Assembly (NCBI GenBank): GCA_963717155.1
Contig: OY970326.1
Location: 3,844,001 to 3,908,000 of the forward strand
Reading direction: 5' to 3'
Origin: G963717155 sp963717155
GTDB lineage: Bacteria; Actinomycetota; Thermoleophilia; Gaiellales; JALYLC01
DNA length: 64,000 nucleotides
Part shown: positions 35,847 to 46,233 of the stretch, piece by piece
How positions within the stretch are numbered: the first letter of the stretch is position 1
Layout of the letters: every line of letters begins with the position of its first letter
The notes under the pieces: generated by a model
Told to the model about the DNA's origin: nothing
The model's database searches: none
What the model saw: the letters and a program-made list of their open reading frames with translations, nothing else
Program-made: the position numbers and the translations under genes

Positions 35847-36756
35847 CGGCGCGCACGAGCTGCTCGAGGCCAGCCGCGCGAACCACCTCCTGGTCCTCGC
35901 TGTACTTCAACACCGACCCGAGTGTCCGATCGATCGCCGCCGCGTCCAGCTTCTCGACGCCGAGCAGGCTCAGCGCCGCCAGCCAGTCGATCGCCTCGGC
36001 CACGCCCGGGGGCTTCTGCACGTCGCTCTCGCGCATGCGGGACACGGCGTTCGCGACCTGGACGGCCAGCGTCTCCGACGCGCCCTTGACGCGGCGGCGC
36101 ACGATCTCGACCTCGCGCTGCGGGCTCGGATACGAGATCTCGTGGTACAGGCAGCGGCGCTTGACGGCGTCGTGCAGGTCACGAGTCCTGTTCGACGTCA
36201 GCACGATGATCGGCGGATGCGTGGCGCGGATCGTGCCGATCTCGGGAATCGTCACGCTCGCCTCGGCCAGCAGCTCGAGCAGGAACGCCTCGAAGTCGTC
36301 GTCGGCCCGGTCGATCTCGTCGATCAAGAGCACCGCGGGCCGCGGGCCGGGGTGCTCGAGCGCGCGCAGGAGCGGGCGCCGGATGAGGTAGTCCGGACCG
36401 AACAGCTCCTCCTCGCCGAGCGCCGTCCCCCGCGAGTCCGCGAGGCGGATGCTGAGGAGTTGGCGCGGATAGTTCCACTCGTACAGCGCCTCCGCCGCGT
36501 CGATTCCCTCGTAGCACTGCAGGCGGACCAGCGGTGTGTTCAGCACGAGCGCCAGCGACTTCGCAGCCTCGGTCTTGCCGACGCCCGCCTCGCCCTCGAG
36601 CAGCAGCGGCTGCGGCAGGCGAAGGCTCAGGAACATGGACGTCGCAAGACCCTCGTCGACCAGGTAGTCCACATCGGCGAGACGCCGGGCGAGCGTCTCG
36701 ATGTCGGGCACGAGCTGGCGGATCTCGCCAGCCGCCTCGCCCGTCACCTCACCCAT
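35839..36756 (-). CDS. coxD: CoxD-like MoxR-type AAA+ ATPase
   Basis: A 305-aa AAA+ protein. Walker A GEAGVGKT (55-62), Walker B AVLLIDEIDRADDDFEAFL, sensor region IIVLTSNRTRDLHDAVKRRC. In O. carboxidovorans CoxD is a membrane-associated chaperone needed to sulfurate and copper-load the CoxL active site, acting with CoxE and CoxF. Here coxD lies 9 bp after coxL and overlaps coxE by 8 bp, the usual L-D-E order. No coxF follows. Confidence 0.92.
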   Translation of the reverse strand: MGEVTGEAAGEIRQLVPDIETLARRLADVDYLVDEGLATSMFLSLRLPQPLLLEGEAGVGKTEAAKSLALVLNTPLVRLQCYEGIDAAEALYEWNYPRQLLSIRLADSRGTALGEEELFGPDYLIRRPLLRALEHPGPRPAVLLIDEIDRADDDFEAFLLELLAEASVTIPEIGTIRATHPPIIVLTSNRTRDLHDAVKRRCLYHEISYPSPQREVEIVRRRVKGASETLAVQVANAVSRMRESDVQKPPGVAEAIDWLAALSLLGVEKLDAAAIDRTLGSVLKYSEDQEVVRAAGLEQLVRAGD

Positions 36757-36765
36757 GTACCTCGA

Positions 36766-39153
<2,388 letters not shown>

Positions 39154-39155
39154 GC

Positions 39156-39635
39156 TCAGACTCCCTGTCTCGCGGCGGCTTCGTGCTCGGCTGCCCAGCG
39201 CACGGCGCTCACGATGTTCTTGTACCCGGTACAGCGGCAGATGGCACCCGAGATCGCAACGCGGATCTCCTGCTCGGTGGGATCCGGGTTCTCGTCCAGC
39301 AGCGCGCGGGCGGTCATCAACATCCCCGGCGTGCAGAACCCGCACTGCAGCGCGTGCCGCTCGTGGAAGCCCATCTGGACCGGGTCCAGCCGGCCGTCGA
39401 CCTCGAGCGACTCGACGGTGCGTATCTCGTGCCCCTCGCACATCACGGCCAGGGTCGTACAGGACTTCACGGGCTTGCCGTCCATCAGCACGACGCAGGC
39501 GCCGCAGTTGGAGGTGTCGCAACCCCAGTGCGTCCCGGTGAGGCCGGGAGTCTCGCGGATGAAGTGCACGAGCAGCTGGCGCGGCTCGATGTCGCGCGAG
39601 ACCGTCTCGCCGTTGATCGATACCGAGACGTCCAT
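39156..39635 (-). CDS. coxS: CO dehydrogenase small (2Fe-2S) subunit
   Basis: A 159-aa iron-sulfur subunit that relays electrons from the Mo site in CoxL to FAD in CoxM. The plant-type [2Fe-2S] cysteines are C39, C44, C47 and C59 (GCDTSNCGACVV to KSC); the second cluster uses C98, C101, C133 and C135 (CGFCTPGM, GAICRCTGY). The ATG at 39635 is 1 bp after the coxM stop; the longer in-frame ORF lies in coxM. Confidence 0.97.
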   Translation of the reverse strand: MDVSVSINGETVSRDIEPRQLLVHFIRETPGLTGTHWGCDTSNCGACVVLMDGKPVKSCTTLAVMCEGHEIRTVESLEVDGRLDPVQMGFHERHALQCGFCTPGMLMTARALLDENPDPTEQEIRVAISGAICRCTGYKNIVSAVRWAAEHEAAARQGV

Positions 39636-39636
39636 C

Positions 39637-40512
39637 TCAGGCCTCCTGGGAGAGCGCGCGCGCCGTCGCACGCCGCAGGGCGCGTGTCGTGAGAACTCCG
39701 GCGAGGTGGCGCTTGTAGTCGACCGGCCCCCGGCCATCGGCAGTCGGAGAGCAGTCCGCCGAGGCGATCTCGCCCGCCTGTGCGAAGAGCTCGTCGGAGG
39801 GGGCCTTGCCGCGCAGAAGCTCCTCCGCGCGCGTGACGTGGATCGTGGTGAGCCCGACCGCGCTGAGCGCGAGGCCCACGTCGGTGATCCGCCCGGCGTC
39901 GATCCAGACTGCCGCGGAGGCCGCGGCGATCGCCCAGTCGCCGGCGCGGCGCTCGACCTTCTCGTGCGCGCTGCCCCCGCCCCGGCGGAGCGGGATCCGG
40001 ACCTCGGTCAGCAGCTCGCCGTCGCCCACCGCGGTCATGTAGGGCCCGACGTGGAAGTCCTCCATCGCGACGACGCGCTCGCCGCCGGCACCCCGGATCA
40101 CCGCGCGCGCCTTGACGGCCGAGCAGACCGCCGACAGGTCCTCCGCCGCGTCGGCCTGGCACAGCGAGCCGCCGATCGTGCCGCGATTGCGCACGACCGG
40201 GTCGGCGATGACGTGCTCCGCGTCGCGAAACAGCGGAAGGTGCCGCGCGAGCAGCTCCGACTTCAGCAGGTCCACGTGCCGCGTGAGCGCCCCGATCCGG
40301 ATCTCGTCGCCCTGCTCGCGGATATACGCGAGCTCGGTCAGATCGTTGATGTCGATCAGGTGCTCGGGGTTCGCGAGACGGAGCTTCATCATCGGAAGCA
40401 GGCTGTGTCCGCCCGCGATGACGCGCGCGTCCGAGCCGAGCCGCTGCAGCGACGCGATCGCACCTTCGACGCTCGTGGCGCGCTCGTACTCGAATGACGC
40501 CGGGGTCTGCAA
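39637..40512 (-). CDS. coxM: CO dehydrogenase medium (FAD) subunit
   Basis: A 291-aa flavoprotein passing electrons from CoxS to the respiratory chain. FAD motifs: VIAGGHSLLPMMKLRLANPE (33-ish) and NRGTIGGSLCQADAAEDLS (about 109-127). The start is a TTG at 40512 (MQTPASFEYERATS) with GAAAGGAG upstream; the longer ORF has no such site. First gene of coxM-S-L-D-E. An inverted repeat lies 32 bp upstream. No regulator, coxF, coxI or cofactor-synthesis gene is in the window. Confidence 0.95.
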   Translation of the reverse strand: MQTPASFEYERATSVEGAIASLQRLGSDARVIAGGHSLLPMMKLRLANPEHLIDINDLTELAYIREQGDEIRIGALTRHVDLLKSELLARHLPLFRDAEHVIADPVVRNRGTIGGSLCQADAAEDLSAVCSAVKARAVIRGAGGERVVAMEDFHVGPYMTAVGDGELLTEVRIPLRRGGGSAHEKVERRAGDWAIAAASAAVWIDAGRITDVGLALSAVGLTTIHVTRAEELLRGKAPSDELFAQAGEIASADCSPTADGRGPVDYKRHLAGVLTTRALRRATARALSQEA

Positions 40513-40543
40513 CAGGGCTCCTTTCGTCAGGACCCGGAGAAAC

Positions 40544-40563
40544 GTCTGCACACGCGGGCAGAC
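40544..40563. promoter_or_regulatory. inverted repeat upstream of coxM
   Basis: GTCTGC and GCAGAC separated by 8 bp (one direction: GTCTGCACACGCGGGCAGAC). On the minus strand a TAGACT (40569-40574) could be a -10, which would put the transcription start within the repeat, as for a repressor site. No good -35 seen. It is a candidate operator controlling CO oxidation; the regulator is not in the window. Confidence 0.45.
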
Positions 40564-40623
40564 AGGTCAGTCTAGGTGGGTGAGGTCGGCAATCTGTGTG
40601 AGCGGCGCACCGGCACCGACCGC

Positions 40624-41262
40624 TCAGCCCTGATCGATCGCCGGGGTGGGAGGAAGCCGCTTGCGCGGCGCACCGATGTCGTCCCGCTGCTCGTACTGCA
40701 CCGGCGAGTCGGTGCCGATGACCGGAGACCGCGGGAGCGACGTCGGCATCGTCTGGCGGACCTCGGGATACAGCCGTCTCGCGGCGAGGCTGCCGCCCTC
40801 GACGTTCCTCAGGACGGGACCGGCGGGGTTGCCCGCGGCGATCGGCGCCTCCCGGCCGAGCCGGGCGAGCGTGAGCGTTCCTCGCGTGTAGACCTCTCCG
40901 ATGCGAGGCGCCACGATCTCCGTGCTCTCCGGGAAGTTCCTGAACCCCGCTGCGGCGGCGCCCGGGTACAGGCCCTCGACGAGACCGACCGCATCGGTGA
41001 TGCCGGCCTTCTTGACGAGCAGGCCCTCGAGCAGGTCGACACCGGCGTCGAGCTGCTCGTTGATCGACGTCACGACCTCGTTGACCGGCGCGCTCTTCTG
41101 CACGATCTCGCCGACGTGGACGATCACCTCGTCGAGGCCGCTCGTGATCTTCCGGAGCTCGAGGATCACCGAGACGAGGTAGACGACGAGGACGGCGACG
41201 ATCAGCGCGACCGCGAGGATGGTGACCACGCCGACCGCCATGATTGCGAAGACGGGTGTCAT
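40624..41262 (-). CDS. N-terminally anchored membrane protein, last of a five-gene set
   Basis: A 212-aa protein with one N-terminal membrane helix (residues 9-35, VVTILAVALIVAVLVVYLVS), a helical region NEVVTSINEQLDAGVDLLEG, and a long Pro-rich C-terminus. Its ATG overlaps the previous stop as TGATG. Related in layout to DUF948-type proteins. It is the largest of five overlapping genes for small membrane proteins upstream of, but on the same strand as, the cox operon; 111 bp separate it from coxM. Unknown function. Confidence 0.75.
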   Translation of the reverse strand: MTPVFAIMAVGVVTILAVALIVAVLVVYLVSVILELRKITSGLDEVIVHVGEIVQKSAPVNEVVTSINEQLDAGVDLLEGLLVKKAGITDAVGLVEGLYPGAAAAGFRNFPESTEIVAPRIGEVYTRGTLTLARLGREAPIAAGNPAGPVLRNVEGGSLAARRLYPEVRQTMPTSLPRSPVIGTDSPVQYEQRDDIGAPRKRLPPTPAIDQG

Positions 41263-41531
41263 CAGCCCTCCGCCTCCGCGTCGTCGAGGATGACGTCGAG
41301 GGAGCCGCCGTAGTTCGCGACTCCGGCGACCGTCTGGGCCACCTGATCCTGCGTGGTCAGGAGCAGCGGCACCGCGTCGAGGTCATTCGACCCGGCGGCC
41401 GCCACGGTAGCGATCTTCTGGACGCTCGGAACGATGCTTCTCGCAGCGTCGAGCACCCCGCGTAGCAGGTACAGCACGACGGGCAGGACCACGACGAGCA
41501 GCAGGATGTCTCCGATCCACCAGAGCGTCAT
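41262..41531 (-). CDS. small membrane protein 4 of 5
   Basis: 89 aa. One membrane helix at residues 5-23 (WIGDILLLVVVLPVVLYLLR), then an amphipathic helix GVLDAARSIVPSVQKIATVA and an acidic C-terminus (LDVILDDAEAEG). ATG at 41531 overlaps the stop of the preceding gene as ATGA; its own stop overlaps the next ATG. Hypothetical, but its position in the chain makes it certain to be translated if the neighbours are. Confidence 0.75.
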   Translation of the reverse strand: MTLWWIGDILLLVVVLPVVLYLLRGVLDAARSIVPSVQKIATVAAAGSNDLDAVPLLLTTQDQVAQTVAGVANYGGSLDVILDDAEAEG

Positions 41532-41806
41532 CGGGGTCTCCTCTCGGCCACGACCGCCGCTTTCCTGGCGATCCCCGGAAGCGCACCGAGAATGATCTCG
41601 AACTGCGCGTTGATCGCCTTGACTGCGCCCTCGAGCGGGCGCAGATGCTGCTCTTCGACGCCATCGAGCGCGGATGCCAGGGTCGCGAGCCCGTCCGAGA
41701 TCCTCGCGAGTCGGCGGCGCACCTCGATCAGGGCGACGGCCAGCACGGCGATGACGACCACCGCCAGCACCACCGTCAGCAGCACGAGCGTGTGCGTGCT
41801 GCTCAT
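41528..41806 (-). CDS. small membrane protein 3 of 5
   Basis: 92 aa: a membrane helix at 7-28 (LVLLTVVLAVVVIAVLAVAL), then EVRRRLARISDGLATLASAL as a coiled-coil-like segment and a Arg-rich end. ATG overlaps the previous stop as ATGA. The C-terminal phrase LPGIARKAAVVAER resembles the LPGIGQIN of protein 1, hinting at a shared origin. Confidence 0.75.
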   Translation of the reverse strand: MSSTHTLVLLTVVLAVVVIAVLAVALIEVRRRLARISDGLATLASALDGVEEQHLRPLEGAVKAINAQFEIILGALPGIARKAAVVAERRPR

Positions 41807-42096
41807 GCTTCACCGAACCCGTCGGTCAGCGCGTTCATGTAGCCGTCCTGGACGACGGCCTCCTCGACGATCAGGCCGAGAACCGGCGCCGTCGCCTCGA
41901 GCTGGGGAATGTTCGAGGTGTTGCCGGCGACCTTGCCCGCGACCTCGAGCAGCCCGTTCACGGACTTCTCGATGCTGCCGACGGTCACCACGAGCACGAT
42001 CAGCAGGACGGCGACGACCAGCGCGGCGACGAGCCCGATGCTCAGCGCGATGACCCAGTACGTGTGCGGCGAGATCGCCGCGAAGGTGACCGTCAT
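41803..42096 (-). CDS. small membrane protein 2 of 5
   Basis: 97 aa. A membrane helix at 14-39 (YWVIALSIGLVAALVVAVLL) is followed by GSIEKSVNGLLEVAGKVAGN and a mostly polar tail ending NALTDGFGEA. Start and stop both lie in ATGA overlaps. No homologue is recognised. Probably faces the cytoplasm or forms a helical bundle with the others; that is inference. Confidence 0.75.
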   Translation of the reverse strand: MTVTFAAISPHTYWVIALSIGLVAALVVAVLLIVLVVTVGSIEKSVNGLLEVAGKVAGNTSNIPQLEATAPVLGLIVEEAVVQDGYMNALTDGFGEA

Positions 42097-42350
42097 TTCC
42101 CGACCGCCACCTTCCGCAGGGATCGGGCGGCGTGCAGGATGCGGACGCCGGAGTCGTTGATCTGCCCGATACCGGGAAGCTCGGCCGTCTGCTGGCGGAC
42201 GACCTCGACGGCCTGCTCAGCCGTCTTAGCCTGGCGCGCGATCTTCAACGCGAGCAGCACGATCGCGATCACGAGGACGGCGGCGATGGCGATCACCACG
42301 ACACCCACGGCGATCCCGAACACCCAACCCGTGGACGACGCCGTCAGCAT
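42093..42350 (-). CDS. small membrane protein 1 of 5
   Basis: 85 aa, the first gene of the chain. A strongly hydrophobic helix at 9-36 (VFGIAVGVVVIAIAAVLVIA) precedes KIARQAKTAEQAVEVVRQQT, a charged amphipathic helix, and a basic end (LRKVAVGK). ATG at 42350 has AGGTG upstream; the longer frame reaches back into the TPR gene. Its stop overlaps the next ATG. Confidence 0.72.
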   Translation of the reverse strand: MLTASSTGWVFGIAVGVVVIAIAAVLVIAIVLLALKIARQAKTAEQAVEVVRQQTAELPGIGQINDSGVRILHAARSLRKVAVGK

Positions 42351-42547
42351 AGGCACCTGCCATCGCGGCGTCGGCGATCCGAGGGGACGGTCGCCCGTCT
42401 TGTCACCTGGAGTCTCCTTCCTGGACGAGCCGGTGGAGCCATGCGGGAAGTCCGCCTCGTAGATCGTACCCAGCCGACGCGGTAGACGAGCGCCGGTCCA
42501 CGCCCAGAGAGAGATACGTGCGCGAATCCGGCGCGGTTTGCGTCCTC

Positions 42548-43684
42548 CTATGCGTTCGCCGCCCAGTGCTCCAGGCGTTGATGCAGCTGCTCGAGGTAGG
42601 GCGGATCGAGGTTCGGGTACGGACCGGCGGAGCGCTCGAGGTTGGCGTAGGCCTGCTGCATCGCGTCGAGATCCACGTGGCCGCCGGCGGCCTGGGCGTC
42701 GAGCGCGGCGAACAGGTCGTGCCACGCGTACGCATAGCTCGGCGCGACCTCGACCGCCATCCGGTACTGCGCGATCGCGCGATCGAATTCACCACGCTCG
42801 GCGAACACGTTGCCGAGCCCGTTGGCGGCGCTCGCAAAGTCGGCAGCGAGCACCGGGTCTCGAGGCGCGTCCGCCACGACGAGGGCGAACACATCCGCGG
42901 CCTGCTCGAGGTAGCGGTCGCGCTCGCCGGGGTCGGCCGTCGCCTGCGCCTCGTCCTTGAAGACGTACCCGAGCAGCACCTTGAGCTGGAAGCTCGTCGG
43001 CGCGTCTCGCAGGGCCGCGGCGACGAGCAGCCGCACGGGCTCGAGCAAGGCCAGCGCCGCCTCTGTCTCGCCGTGGGCGAGAAGCCGCAGCGCCTCGACC
43101 TGCGCCTGCTCGGCGGACGCGGCGATCTCGGCGAGCGACTCGTCGGGGAACGCCAGCTCACGCGCGTCGCGTAGCTGCGCATCGGCGAAGGTCTCGGTCG
43201 CGTGGACCGGCTGCAGGAGCTTCTCGAACTCCTCGAGAAGGTCGCGTCTGGCCTCCGGGTTCAACGAGACGCCGGCGTCGAGCTGCCCCTTTATCTCGTG
43301 GACGCCACCGGCGATCTCATCCAGCCGGCGCGTGTTGTCGGCGACGAGATCGCAGAGGAACGAGACGTTGCCGCCGATACCGGCGCCCTGTCGAAGCAGC
43401 GCGTCGGTCGCCAGGACGAGCTCGCTCCGAAACGCGTCCTGAAGCAGCTGATCGCGCTCGAACTCGTGCGCAGCGCGCTCGGCGAGCTCTCTCGAGGCAG
43501 TGACGTCCTCGCCGCCGAGGCGCGCCGAGAGCCGGGTCGTGATCGGAGCGAGCGCGGCCTTCACGACGCTCCAGACACCATCGAGCACGGCCACGCCTGC
43601 GATGTCCAGCGAGGCGCCGGCCGCACCGACCAGGATCTCGCGTACCAGCGCGACGCGCTTCGCAGCTCGGTCGTCGCCCGCCAT
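42548..43684 (-). CDS. tetratricopeptide-repeat protein
   Basis: A 378-aa protein. A helical N-terminal half (MAGDDRAAKRVALVREILVG) with a hydrophobic stretch and the phrase GGVHEIKGQLDAGVSLNPEA precedes TPR-like repeats in the second half: QVEALRLLAHGETEAALALL, ASAANGLGNVFAERGEFDRA then IAQYRMAVEVAPSYAYAWHD. A likely protein-interaction scaffold. Located 198 bp upstream of the five small membrane-protein genes and in the same direction, so it may belong with them. Confidence 0.75.
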   Translation of the reverse strand: MAGDDRAAKRVALVREILVGAAGASLDIAGVAVLDGVWSVVKAALAPITTRLSARLGGEDVTASRELAERAAHEFERDQLLQDAFRSELVLATDALLRQGAGIGGNVSFLCDLVADNTRRLDEIAGGVHEIKGQLDAGVSLNPEARRDLLEEFEKLLQPVHATETFADAQLRDARELAFPDESLAEIAASAEQAQVEALRLLAHGETEAALALLEPVRLLVAAALRDAPTSFQLKVLLGYVFKDEAQATADPGERDRYLEQAADVFALVVADAPRDPVLAADFASAANGLGNVFAERGEFDRAIAQYRMAVEVAPSYAYAWHDLFAALDAQAAGGHVDLDAMQQAYANLERSAGPYPNLDPPYLEQLHQRLEHWAANA

Positions 43685-43815
43685 CGTCCCCCTTCGGCCT
43701 CATCTTCTCCAACGGATCGACGGCGGTCAAGGCTGGGTTTGAGTCGAGGTGCATCGGGGCAAGACGCGAGGGCGGGGCGCGGCGTTGGGCTGCGCTCACA
43801 AGGGAGGTACGCACC

Positions 43816-46131
43816 ATGAAACCTCGGCGACGTAGTGTCGCGGTCGGGGCAGTTCTTGCTGCCCTCGGCCTGGTGGTTGCAGGCGCGGTTGCCGCAAGCT
43901 CGCGGTCGACCGACGAGCGGGCACTTCAGCGAACGAGACATGCTGAGAAGCAGGGCATCGAGTGGAAGGTCAACAACCTCCTGAGACAGATGACGCTCTC
44001 GGAGAAGCTGCAGCAGCTCCAGCTGCTCTCGGACGGCCAGATCACCGACGCGGACGCGAAGGCCGGCGTCGGCTCGGTCTTCAGCCTGACCGATCCCGCG
44101 AAGATCGACCACTTCCAGCACATCGCGGTCGAGCAGTCGCGGCTGCACATCCCGATCCTGTTCGCGTACGACACCATCCACGGCTACCGCACGATCTTCC
44201 CGATCCCGCTGGCCGCCGCCAGCAGCTTCGACCCGTCGGTGGCCACCGCCGACTACACCGTGGCTGCTCGTGAGACCGCGACCGTGGGCATCAAGCAGAT
44301 CTACAGCCCGATGGTCGACGTGTCGCACGAGCCGCGCTGGGGGCGAATCGCCGAGGGCGCCGGAGAGGACCCGTACCTGGGCTCCGTCTTCGCGGCCGCC
44401 TCGGTCAAGGCCGCCCAGGGCACCGACTACTCGGCGCCCGACAAGGTGGTCACGAGCATCAAGCACTTCGCGGCGTACGGTCAGCCCGAGGGCGGCCGGG
44501 AGTACAACACCACGGACATGTCGGAGTCGCGGCTGCACAACATCTACCTGCCGCCGTTCAAGGCCGCGATCGACGCGGGAGCCGACACCGTGATGTGCTC
44601 GTTCAACGCAATCAGCGGCGTGCCCGGGTGCGCGAACTACGAGCTCGAGACCCAGACGCTCAAGCACGATTGGGGCTTCGACGGCTTCATCGAGAGCGAC
44701 TACACCGCCGTGTCCGAGCTCCGCGCATGTCCGCCGAAGACGCCGGACACCGGCCCCTGCGGGCACGGCGTCGCCGCTGACGGACCCGCCGCGGCTGCCG
44801 CCGCTCTGAACGCGGGCACCGACTCGGAGATGGTGAGCACGAACATCCGCGACTACGGCGCGGAGCTGCTCGCGCAGCACGCGATCCAGATGTCGCGGAT
44901 CGACGACGCGGTGCGCCGGATCCTCCGGGTCAAGTTCCGCGCCGGGCTCTTCGACCATCCGTACGTCGACCAGGCGAAGGCCGTCGCTCCGACGAGCTTC
45001 GTGACGGCCGACGATCGCGCAGCCGCACGATCCGCTGCCGACAGGTCGATGGTGCTGCTCAAGAACGACGGCGGGACGCTCCCGCTCGATCCCACCAAGT
45101 CGGTCGCAGTCATCGGCCCGCTCGGCAACGACCAGCACGACATGCTCGGCCCGTGGTGGGGTCAGGGCAAGGACACCGACGCCGTGTCGGTCTTCGACGG
45201 GATCAAGGCGCAGGATCCGAACACGACGTTCAGCCAGGGCTGCACGATCCTGGACAAGGACCCGCCGAACAACACCCCGGCCGACGAGTGCGGCTCGACC
45301 GACGAGTTCCCGGCGGCAGTCGCCGCCGCGAACGCCGCCGACCAGGTCGTGCTCGCCCTCGGCGAGAGCCGTGGCATGAGCGGTGAGGCTGCCGCCCGCA
45401 GCGAGATCGACCTTCCCGGCTACCAGCAGCAGCTCATCGATGCGATCAAGGCGACGGGCAAGCCCTTCGTCGTTGTGCTCTTCAATGGTCGTCCGCTGAC
45501 GCTGGCGAACGTCGATGCCTCCTCGCCGGCGATCCTCGAGGCCTGGTTCCCGGGCATCGAGGCCGGCAACGCCGTCGCCGACGTGCTGTTCGGCAAGGTC
45601 AACCCGGGCGGCAAGCTCCCGGTCTCCTTCCCGCGCAGCCTCGGCCAGATCCCGATCTACTACAACCACGAGCCGACCGGGCGCCCGTGCGACGTGACGT
45701 CGAAGTACAACTCGCGCTACCGCGACCTCGCCTCGTGCGACCCGCTGTACGCGTTCGGCTTCGGACTGAGCTACACGACGTTCTCGGTGACCAACCTCCG
45801 CCTCGACACGAGCACCGTGCCCGAGAACGGCAAGGTCACGGCGTCGGTCGACGTGACCAACACCGGTAGCCGCGCCGGGGATGACGTGGTGCAGCTGTAC
45901 ATCCACGACCCCGTCGCGAGCATCGAGCAGCCGGTTCGTCGCCTGCGGGGATTCCAGCGCGTGACGCTGGCACCCGGCGACACGCAGACCGTCAGCTTCA
46001 CCCTCGACAAGAGCGACTTCGGCTTCTACGACAACCGAGGTCAGTTCGTGGTCGAGCCCGGTGAGATCGACGTCTACGCCGGCGACAGCTCGGCGGCGAG
46101 CCTCGAGCAGTCGTTCACCGTGACCGGCTGA
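43816..46131 (+). CDS. bglX: secreted GH3 beta-glucosidase (BglX-like)
   Basis: A 771-aa exported glycoside hydrolase, family 3. Signal peptide residues 1-27 (VGAVLAALGLVVAGAVAASS). Domain order: GH3 N-terminal TIM barrel (substrate site HEPRWGRIAEGAGEDPYLGS; KHFAAYGQPEGGREYN; catalytic nucleophile Asp295 in GFIESDYTAV), alpha/beta sandwich (LLKNDGGTLPLDPTKSVAVI), and a C-terminal fibronectin-III-like domain (GDDVVQLYIHDPVA). GGGAGG precedes the ATG. Releases glucose from oligosaccharides outside the cell. A strong hairpin follows. Confidence 0.95.
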   Translation: MKPRRRSVAVGAVLAALGLVVAGAVAASSRSTDERALQRTRHAEKQGIEWKVNNLLRQMTLSEKLQQLQLLSDGQITDADAKAGVGSVFSLTDPAKIDHFQHIAVEQSRLHIPILFAYDTIHGYRTIFPIPLAAASSFDPSVATADYTVAARETATVGIKQIYSPMVDVSHEPRWGRIAEGAGEDPYLGSVFAAASVKAAQGTDYSAPDKVVTSIKHFAAYGQPEGGREYNTTDMSESRLHNIYLPPFKAAIDAGADTVMCSFNAISGVPGCANYELETQTLKHDWGFDGFIESDYTAVSELRACPPKTPDTGPCGHGVAADGPAAAAAALNAGTDSEMVSTNIRDYGAELLAQHAIQMSRIDDAVRRILRVKFRAGLFDHPYVDQAKAVAPTSFVTADDRAAARSAADRSMVLLKNDGGTLPLDPTKSVAVIGPLGNDQHDMLGPWWGQGKDTDAVSVFDGIKAQDPNTTFSQGCTILDKDPPNNTPADECGSTDEFPAAVAAANAADQVVLALGESRGMSGEAAARSEIDLPGYQQQLIDAIKATGKPFVVVLFNGRPLTLANVDASSPAILEAWFPGIEAGNAVADVLFGKVNPGGKLPVSFPRSLGQIPIYYNHEPTGRPCDVTSKYNSRYRDLASCDPLYAFGFGLSYTTFSVTNLRLDTSTVPENGKVTASVDVTNTGSRAGDDVVQLYIHDPVASIEQPVRRLRGFQRVTLAPGDTQTVSFTLDKSDFGFYDNRGQFVVEPGEIDVYAGDSSAASLEQSFTVTG

Positions 46132-46139
46132 ACAATCGC

Positions 46140-46177
46140 CATGCTGCCGGCGTCGTCGAGGCGACGCCGGCAGCATG
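46140..46177 (+). terminator. perfect 16-bp hairpin after the beta-glucosidase gene
   Basis: CATGCTGCCGGCGTCG (46140-46155), a 6-nt loop and its exact complement (46162-46177), starting 8 bp after the stop. No T run follows, as is common in high-GC actinobacteria. Confidence 0.8.
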
Positions 46178-46233
46178 GGCCCGTCGCACCGCACCTTGCA
46201 CGCGCGCGAGGCGGGAGGTAGCTTCGCGCCGAG

